From positions 636 to 10,147 of the forward strand of contig DQIG01000129.1 in NCBI GenBank assembly GCA_003525885.1: a DNA stretch of 9,512 bases. Direction: 5' to 3'. Source of the stretch: Stenotrophomonas sp. Lineage in GTDB: Bacteria > Pseudomonadota > Gammaproteobacteria > Xanthomonadales > Xanthomonadaceae. The notes below the pieces were generated by a model. It saw nothing but the letters and a program-made list of their open reading frames with translations, was not told the DNA's origin and made no database searches. This document shows positions 4,293 to 9,512 of this stretch, piece by piece. The position numbers were made by a program, and so were the translations under genes. Each line of letters begins with the position of its first letter. Position 1 is the stretch's first letter.

Positions 4293-7154
4293 ATGAATCA
4301 CCTGCACCACCGCCCGTTGGCGGTTGGCGTCACGCTGTGCGTGATGGCCCTGGCACCCTTGGGTGCCGCTGCACAATCCACCACCAACCTCGACGCGGTG
4401 GAAGTCACCGGTACCCGCATCAAGCGCGCTGAAGTCGAAGGCCAGGTCCCGATCCAGACCCTGACCCGCGGCGATATTGAACGCACCGGCCTGAACTCGA
4501 TCAGCGAGGTGCTGCAGCAGCTGACCGGCTCCGGTTCGGCGCTCAATGCCAAGTTCAATTCGTCCGGCAACTTCGGCTTCCCGCCGGATGGCAGCGGCGT
4601 GGGTGCCGGTTCGGCGCAGGTTGATCTGCGTCACCTCGGTGCCAAGCGCGTGCTGGTGCTGGTCGACGGCATCCGTTGGGTCAACGAGTCGTCCGCATCG
4701 GGCGTCGGTGCGGCCACCGACCTCAACACCATCCCGCTGGCCATCGTCGAACGCATCGAGGTGCTGGAAGACGGTGCATCGTCGCTGTACGGCTCCGATG
4801 CCATCGCCGGCGTGGTCAACATCATCACCCGCCGCGACTTCGATGGCGGCCAGGTAACGCTGAACTACGGTGAGTACAGCAAGGGCGACGGCACGCAGAA
4901 GGGCGTGGACCTGGCGTGGGGCAAGAGTGGTGATCGCTACAGCCTGTTCCTCGGTGCCAGCTGGACCAAGCAGGACCCGGTGTTCGCCCGCGACCGCGAA
5001 CAGTCGCGCTTCCCGATCCCGGGCACCGGCCTGGCCTTCGGCAGCGGTGGCATCCCGCAGGGCCGCTTCGCCTTCGTCGACCCCAACACCGGCGCCGAGC
5101 AGGACATCGTGCCCAACACCGGCGTGAGCAGCCCGCGCTACGACGGCAGCGCCGGTTGCAACCGCACCGACGATTACCACTGCTTCACCAGCGCCGACCG
5201 CTTCAACTTCGCCGAGTACAACATGGTGCTGACCCCGTCCGAGCGTAAAGGCCTGTTCGGCCAGTTCCGCTTCGACATCACCGACAACGTGCAGTGGTAC
5301 ATCAAGGCATTGGGCAACCGCCGTGAGTCGACCAACCAGGCCGGCCCCGAGCCGCTGTTCTTCGGCCCTGACGGTGCTACCGGCAACCCGCTGGCGGACA
5401 ATATCGTGGTCTCGCGCCTGAACCCGTACAACCCGTTCGGCTTCGACCTGGTGTCATCGGGCAACATGAGCCTGATCGGCCGCCGCCCTGTCGAAGGTGG
5501 CGCGCGCGTGTTCAAGCAGGAGGTCAACACGACCTACGTGGCCACCGGCCTGGTCGGCAACTTCCATGCCGCCGACCGCAGCTGGTACTGGGACGTCAAC
5601 GGCATGTACAGCAAGAACAAGGCCGAGCAGACCAACTACGGCAGCTACAACATCTACAACGTCAACATGGCGCTGGGTGATCCGGCGGTGTGCGCGGCAA
5701 CGCCGGGCTGCGTGCCGCTGAACATCTTCGGCGGCGTCGGCTCGATCACCCCGGACATGCTGAAGTGGATCCAGCCGGTGGTGCGTGATCGCAGCCAGAA
5801 CGAGCTGAGCCTGTTCACCGCCAACCTGTCCAGCGACCTGTTCACCCTGCCGGCCGGTCCGGTGTCGTTCGCCAGCGGCTACGAGTACCGCAAGTACAAG
5901 GGCTGGTACCAGCCTGATCCGCTGACGGTGATCGGCCACTACAACGGTGTACCGTCGCAGCCGACGTCCGGTTCGTATGACGTCAACGAAGCGTACCTGG
6001 AGTTGAGCGTTCCGATCTTCGCCGACTCGCCGCTGGGCAAGAAGCTGGAGCTGAGCCTGGCCGGCCGCTACTCGGACTACTCCACCTTTGGTGGCGAGTT
6101 CACCCCCAAGTACGGCCTGCGCTGGCAGGTGACCGACGACTTCGTGTTGCGCACCACCTACGCCGAGGGCTTCCGTGCGCCGTCGATCGGTGAGTTGTAC
6201 GGCTCGGCTGCGCGCGCCGACCTGCAGCTGTTCGATCCGTGCTCGGTGGGCCTGGGCGGTACGCCGCCACGAGGCAGCGCCGGCAACTGTGCCGCGCTGG
6301 GCGTGCCGGCTGGCTTCCAGCAGGCCAATTCGCAGATCTCGGTGACCACCGGCGGCAACCGCGAGCTGGAACCGGAGCGCTCGCGCAGCTTCAGCACCGG
6401 CTTCGTGTGGAGTCCGTGGTTCGGCAACAACGCATCGTGGTCGGAGCGCTTCGACGTGGAAGTGACCTTCTACCGCCATGCCATCGATGGTGCGATCCAG
6501 GCCATCAACGCGCAGACCCAGCTGGACCTGTGCGTGGACACGCTCGACCCGGTGTACTGCAACGGCATCACCCGCGCCAGCACCGGTGCGGTCAGCAGCT
6601 TCAACAACCGCCTGACCAACCTGGGCTCGATCAAGACCGACGGCTGGGACGTGGACCTGTTCTGGACGTTGCCGCAGAGCTCCATCGGCCAGTTCAAGCT
6701 GGCCTGGAAGAACACCTTCGTCGGCCGTTACGAAGCCACCGGCGCGGCGGGGCAGAAGCAGCCGCAGAAGCCGGGCGTGGAAGTGGCCGACAGCTCCATC
6801 CCGGAGTGGACCAGCAACGCCAGCATCGCCTGGACGATGGACCGCTGGAGTGCGAACTGGACGGTGCGGCACATCTCCGAGCTGACCGAGAACTGCGGCG
6901 ATGCCGTTGCATTCCCGGTGTGCAGCAACCAGACCGCCGGCACCAACACGCTCTCGGCCACCACCTTCCACGACATGCAGGTGGGCTACAAGATCGACTG
7001 GATGAAGGGGCTGCAGCTGACCGCGGGCCTGAACAACGTGTTCGACAAGGATCCGCCGATCTGCCTGTCGTGCTCGTTGAACGGGTATGACGCCTCGACC
7101 TACGACATCCCGCGTGGCCGTTACTGGTACCTGCGCGCGGATCTGCGGTTCTGA
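4293..7154 (+). CDS. TonB-dependent outer-membrane receptor, large xanthomonad type
   Basis: A 953-residue outer-membrane protein that would import a ligand (iron complex, sugar or peptide; not identifiable here) with energy from TonB-ExbB-ExbD. Residues 1-28 form a signal peptide ending ALAPLGAAAQ, followed by the TonB-box-like LDAVEVTG (33-40). The plug domain spans about 47-160 and contains LRHLGAKRVLVLVDGIRW, IPLAIVERIEVLEDGASSLYGSDAIAGVVNIITRR. The remainder is a 22-strand barrel with long loops, ending in the phenylalanine-terminal strand YWYLRADLRF. It is longer than typical siderophore receptors (about 700-750) and has several close cysteine pairs in presumed loops (CNRTDDYHC, CAATPGC, CVDTLDPVYC, CGDAVAFPVC, CLSC), suggesting disulfides. 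An upstream TTG at 4212 is in frame, but the ATG at 4293 has a GGAGAG Shine-Dalgarno (4280-4285) and begins the signal peptide. No Fur box was recognised upstream. Confidence 0.9.
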   Translation: MNHLHHRPLAVGVTLCVMALAPLGAAAQSTTNLDAVEVTGTRIKRAEVEGQVPIQTLTRGDIERTGLNSISEVLQQLTGSGSALNAKFNSSGNFGFPPDGSGVGAGSAQVDLRHLGAKRVLVLVDGIRWVNESSASGVGAATDLNTIPLAIVERIEVLEDGASSLYGSDAIAGVVNIITRRDFDGGQVTLNYGEYSKGDGTQKGVDLAWGKSGDRYSLFLGASWTKQDPVFARDREQSRFPIPGTGLAFGSGGIPQGRFAFVDPNTGAEQDIVPNTGVSSPRYDGSAGCNRTDDYHCFTSADRFNFAEYNMVLTPSERKGLFGQFRFDITDNVQWYIKALGNRRESTNQAGPEPLFFGPDGATGNPLADNIVVSRLNPYNPFGFDLVSSGNMSLIGRRPVEGGARVFKQEVNTTYVATGLVGNFHAADRSWYWDVNGMYSKNKAEQTNYGSYNIYNVNMALGDPAVCAATPGCVPLNIFGGVGSITPDMLKWIQPVVRDRSQNELSLFTANLSSDLFTLPAGPVSFASGYEYRKYKGWYQPDPLTVIGHYNGVPSQPTSGSYDVNEAYLELSVPIFADSPLGKKLELSLAGRYSDYSTFGGEFTPKYGLRWQVTDDFVLRTTYAEGFRAPSIGELYGSAARADLQLFDPCSVGLGGTPPRGSAGNCAALGVPAGFQQANSQISVTTGGNRELEPERSRSFSTGFVWSPWFGNNASWSERFDVEVTFYRHAIDGAIQAINAQTQLDLCVDTLDPVYCNGITRASTGAVSSFNNRLTNLGSIKTDGWDVDLFWTLPQSSIGQFKLAWKNTFVGRYEATGAAGQKQPQKPGVEVADSSIPEWTSNASIAWTMDRWSANWTVRHISELTENCGDAVAFPVCSNQTAGTNTLSATTFHDMQVGYKIDWMKGLQLTAGLNNVFDKDPPICLSCSLNGYDASTYDIPRGRYWYLRADLRF

Positions 7155-7163
7155 TATGACGGT

Positions 7164-7191
7164 GGCAGCGCCGGTCAGTTCCGGCGCTGCC
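7164..7191 (+). terminator. Probable terminator of the first receptor gene
   Basis: GGCAGCGCCGG (7164-7174) pairs perfectly with CCGGCGCTGCC (7181-7191) around a 6-nt loop, starting 9 nt after the stop codon. Only a weak T-containing tail (TTGCTGGT) follows. Confidence 0.7.
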
Positions 7192-7198
7192 TTGCTGG

Positions 7199-7257
7199 TG
7201 TAGAGCCGAGCCCACGCTCGGCTGATTCTCTGAGCCGAGCATGGGCTCGGCTCTACA
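7199..7257. repeat. Inverted pair of GTAG-type REP elements (SMAG-like)
   Basis: The first unit (7199-7223) reads TGTAGAGCCGAGCCCACGCT and continues CGGCT; after a 9-nt spacer the second (7233-7257) is its reverse complement with one mismatch. Each unit also contains its own small hairpin (AGCCGAGC with GCTCGGCT). The GTAG tetranucleotide beside a short GC palindrome is the hallmark of REP elements mobilised by REP-associated tyrosine transposases, and the AGCCGAGC core matches what I know as SMAG repeats of Stenotrophomonas maltophilia. It lies between two convergent genes, a usual location for REPs. Confidence 0.88.
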
Positions 7258-7260
7258 AGT

Positions 7261-7280
7261 GCGGGGCGATCGTGCCCCGC
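7261..7280 (-). terminator. Probable terminator of the second receptor gene
   Basis: GCGGGGC (7261-7267), loop GATCGT, GCCCCGC (7274-7280): a perfect 7-bp stem starting 6 nt past the stop codon on the minus strand. The tail lacks a long T run and enters the REP pair, whose large hairpin may assist termination. Confidence 0.55.
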
Positions 7281-7286
7281 GCCTGC

Positions 7287-9425
7287 TCAGAACGACCAGG
7301 TGAACGTCAGCGAGCCATTGCGGCCATCGCCGTACGCACCGTAGCCGGTGATCTGCGAGTAGTACTTCTTGTCCAGCAGGTTGTTGAGGTTGGCCTGCAC
7401 GCTGAACTCCGGCGAGATGCGGTAGCGCACGAAGGCGCTGACCAGTGCGTAGCCTTCCTGCTCGAAGCGGCCGACCACCGGCGCGGCGTAATAGATGCGG
7501 TTCTGCCAGTTGGCACCGCCACCGATGGTCAGTTCCTGCAGCGACTGCGGGGTGTAGCTGGTGAACAGCTTCAATGCGGTCTGCGGCAGGTTGGTGTTGA
7601 TGTCGGCGCCGTTGATGTCCTTGGCCACATAGCGCGAAGCACCGAAGGTCGCGTTCCAGCCGGGTGCAAGTTCGCCGTTCACTTCGAACTCGAAGCCACG
7701 GCTGACGGTGCCGCGTGCAGCGATCGAGGCGAATTCACCCGGGCGGCCGATGATCGGCTCGCTGGTGACCTGGGCGACGTTGTCCTGCTCGATGCGGAAC
7801 ACCGCCAGCGAGGCGTTCAGTCGGTTGTCGAACCAGGCACCCTTGACGCCCACCTCGTAGCTCTTGCCGTCGACCGGATCGAGATAACGGTCGTTGCGGT
7901 CGCGGGCGGTCTGCGGCTGGAAGATCTCGGTGTAGCTGGCGTACGCGGAGTAGGCGTCGTTGATGTCATACACCAGGCCGGCGTACGGGGTGGTCACCTT
8001 GTGTTCGCGGTCGTCGTTCTCGCCTTCGCTCTTCCAGTTGGTGTAGCGCGCGCCGAGGATCAGCTTCAGCGGATCAGCCAGCGACAGACGGGTGGCGGCA
8101 TAGCCGGCCTTCTGGGTGATGATGCCCTGGCTGGCCAGCGCCAGCGGATTCCAGTTCGGCTGGGCAATGTTGCCGGTCCAGTCGAGATAGGAGCTGAAGG
8201 GGTTCCAGCCGGTGCCGGGGCCGCCCATCTGGAAGTCACCGTAGTTGGCGAATTCGCGCTTGTTGTAGCTCAGGCCGGCCATGAACTGGTGCTCGCGGCC
8301 GAACAGCTGGAACGGGCCGTCGACGTAGCCATCGATGCCATCGACCTTGCGTTCGGTGTTGTAGAAGCCGGCCATCGGCGTGACGCCGGTGCCGGTGGCC
8401 TTGTCGAACGCGGTGTAGGACGGATAGAACAGCTTGTCATCGGCGTTGGTGCGGTCGTGGGTGGCGCCGATCCTGAACTTCCAGCCGTTGCTGAAGGCGT
8501 GCTGCAGGGTGGCGAACGCGCGCTTGCTGGTGGTGTCCCAGTAGGTCCAGTCCGGCGAGGGATTGAACGAGGTCGGGTAATTCGTGGGGCTGCCATCGGC
8601 GTACCACATCGGGAAGCCACCCCAGGTCGCGCCGTTGGCACGCTTCTGCTGGTAGTCGTAGCCCACGCTCAGCTGGGTGTCAGGGGTGAGGTCGGCATCG
8701 ATGACGGCGTAGCCCAGCGTCTTGCGCTGGTTGTAGCGGTCCATCTGGCCGTCGGTATCCAGGTAGCTGCCGATCACGCGGCCACGCACGCTGCCGCTGG
8801 CGTTCAGCGCGCTGCCCACATCCACCGTGGTGCGGGTGCGGCCCCAGCTGCCGACGTTCACCGAGACGCTGCCGGTCAGCTCGGCGCTGTCGGCATGCTT
8901 GCGCACCAGGTTCACCGACGCCGACGGATTGCCGGCGCCGCTGAGCAGGCCGGTGGCGCCGCGCACCACTTCCACGCGGTCGTACAGCGCCAGGTCCAGG
9001 CCGGAATCGCCGTAGCTCCAGTTCTGCACCATCTGCGTGGGCAGGCCATCGAACTGGTAGGCATCGATGTAGAAGCCACGCGCATAGAACTCGGTCCGCT
9101 CGCTGTCGGACTGGGTGCTGGTCACGCCGGTGGTGTTGGCCAGCACGTCGATGATGTCGTCCAGCTTCTGATCTTCGATGCGCTGGTGGCTGATGATGCT
9201 GACCGACTGCGGAATCTCGCGCGGTGCCAGGTCGAAGCGGGTACCGGCCGAGGTGCGGCGTACCGAATAGCCTTCGGCGCGCTCGCCCTTGACCAAGACC
9301 TTGTCCAGCGTGGTCGGGTCGGCGGCGGTGTCGGCGAAGGCGGCCGGGGCCAGGGCACAGAGTGCAACGAGCACGGCAACGGACAACCGCTGCGGCTGCG
9401 GGATACGGAAGGCGGAACGGGTCAT
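7287..9425 (-). CDS. TonB-dependent siderophore receptor, FhuE/FpvA-like
   Basis: A 712-residue outer-membrane receptor of the siderophore group. It has a signal peptide (1-31, ending ALAPAAFA), a TonB-box-like TLDKVLVKG (39-47) and a plug domain (about 64-166) with PREIPQSVSIISHQRIEDQ, VLANTTGV, ARGFYIDAYQFDGLPT and the group-typical RGATGLLSGAGNPSASVNLVRK (145-166). The barrel ends NLNNLLDKKYYSQITGYGAYGDGRNGSLTFTWSF, closely matching the C-terminal pattern of FhuE, FpvA and FoxA relatives. This suggests a ferric hydroxamate or pyoverdine-like ligand, though the exact one cannot be read. It lacks the extra N-terminal signalling domain of FpvA or FecA (those receptors exceed about 770 residues), so it should not directly drive a surface-signalling sigma factor. 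An in-frame ATG at 9461 is rejected because the ATG at 9425 starts a proper signal peptide and is preceded by AGGA about 7 nt upstream. It is convergent with the other receptor gene. Confidence 0.93.
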   Translation of the reverse strand: MTRSAFRIPQPQRLSVAVLVALCALAPAAFADTAADPTTLDKVLVKGERAEGYSVRRTSAGTRFDLAPREIPQSVSIISHQRIEDQKLDDIIDVLANTTGVTSTQSDSERTEFYARGFYIDAYQFDGLPTQMVQNWSYGDSGLDLALYDRVEVVRGATGLLSGAGNPSASVNLVRKHADSAELTGSVSVNVGSWGRTRTTVDVGSALNASGSVRGRVIGSYLDTDGQMDRYNQRKTLGYAVIDADLTPDTQLSVGYDYQQKRANGATWGGFPMWYADGSPTNYPTSFNPSPDWTYWDTTSKRAFATLQHAFSNGWKFRIGATHDRTNADDKLFYPSYTAFDKATGTGVTPMAGFYNTERKVDGIDGYVDGPFQLFGREHQFMAGLSYNKREFANYGDFQMGGPGTGWNPFSSYLDWTGNIAQPNWNPLALASQGIITQKAGYAATRLSLADPLKLILGARYTNWKSEGENDDREHKVTTPYAGLVYDINDAYSAYASYTEIFQPQTARDRNDRYLDPVDGKSYEVGVKGAWFDNRLNASLAVFRIEQDNVAQVTSEPIIGRPGEFASIAARGTVSRGFEFEVNGELAPGWNATFGASRYVAKDINGADINTNLPQTALKLFTSYTPQSLQELTIGGGANWQNRIYYAAPVVGRFEQEGYALVSAFVRYRISPEFSVQANLNNLLDKKYYSQITGYGAYGDGRNGSLTFTWSF

Positions 9426-9512
9426 GGGGGTCCTGGACGAGCACGCGCACTCGGCCGGCATCCAGAAGGCGAGGCGCTACGGGTGGGAAACGGGCGGGCA
9501 GGCCGTCCTGGC
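9426..9512. other. Upstream region of the siderophore receptor gene, no feature recognised
   Basis: These 87 bp are GC-rich with no AT-rich promoter or Fur-box-like palindrome that I can see. One minus-strand frame reaches a TAG at 9477-9479 after entering from the window edge, so the tail of an upstream gene is possible but cannot be identified from 11 codons. Confidence 0.3.

Noticed and set aside
4238..4432. Short plus-strand frame preceded by AAAGGAG at 4220-4226
   Set aside because: The Shine-Dalgarno-like sequence is attractive, but the spacing is long (11 nt) and the frame overlaps the receptor gene out of phase with no recognisable product; a leader peptide was considered but not supported.
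4191..5180. Minus-strand reading frame of 329 codons
   Set aside because: Antisense to the receptor plug domain; arginine- and alanine-rich with no family features.
5454..6971. Minus-strand reading frame of 505 codons inside the first receptor gene
   Set aside because: An antisense shadow caused by high GC content; the plus-strand receptor fills the region with recognisable domains.
1..9512. CRISPR arrays and defence genes
   Set aside because: No regularly spaced repeats with unique spacers; the only tandem repeat (2266-2308) has no spacers. No nuclease, helicase or toxin-antitoxin gene was recognised.

Overview
The window looks like a composite of two bacterial sources. Positions 1 to about 4021 read like a beta-proteobacterium, probably Oxalobacteraceae or related Burkholderiales. 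I infer this from the style of the Hsp70-like, ExbD and small membrane proteins, not from a search. From about 4221 to the end the sequence reads like Stenotrophomonas (Xanthomonadaceae). It has a 953-residue TonB-dependent receptor of xanthomonad style, a second siderophore-type receptor, and between them an inverted pair of GTAG-type REP elements closely resembling the SMAG repeats of Stenotrophomonas maltophilia.

Left block, minus strand, in transcription order: a MarR-like winged-helix regulator (2250-1888), a CDP-diacylglycerol pyrophosphatase (cdh, 1789-1043) ending at a strong hairpin (987-1018), and the N-terminal 280 codons of a YegD-type Hsp70-like protein that runs off the window (840-1). 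Left block, plus strand: a six-helix membrane protein of unknown function (2485-3054) divergent from the regulator, then an ExbD gene (3222-3626) and, 2 nt later, a second small gene that looks like a degenerate ExbD (3629-4021). No exbB or tonB is visible; the operon may have continued and been cut by the junction.

Junction (about 4022-4292): no intact gene. It holds 20-bp direct repeats (4120-4159) and a TGTAAAC-type terminus when read on the minus strand from 4220. Together these resemble one end of an IS21-family element without its istA/istB genes. Immediately to the right lies the leader of the first receptor. The join is either an IS-associated rearrangement or transfer, or an assembly chimera at a repeated IS end; the sequence alone cannot decide.

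Right block: two convergent outer-membrane TonB-dependent receptor genes (4293-7154 plus; 9425-7287 minus), separated by one hairpin terminator for each strand and the REP pair. The ExbD genes on the left and receptors on the right would belong to the same energy-transduction theme, but since the two halves appear to have different origins that proximity may be accidental. I see no clear new defence or biosynthetic system. The most interesting points are the junction itself, the ExbD-like protein lacking the usual membrane aspartate, and the 15-bp tandem repeat in the leader of the regulator gene.
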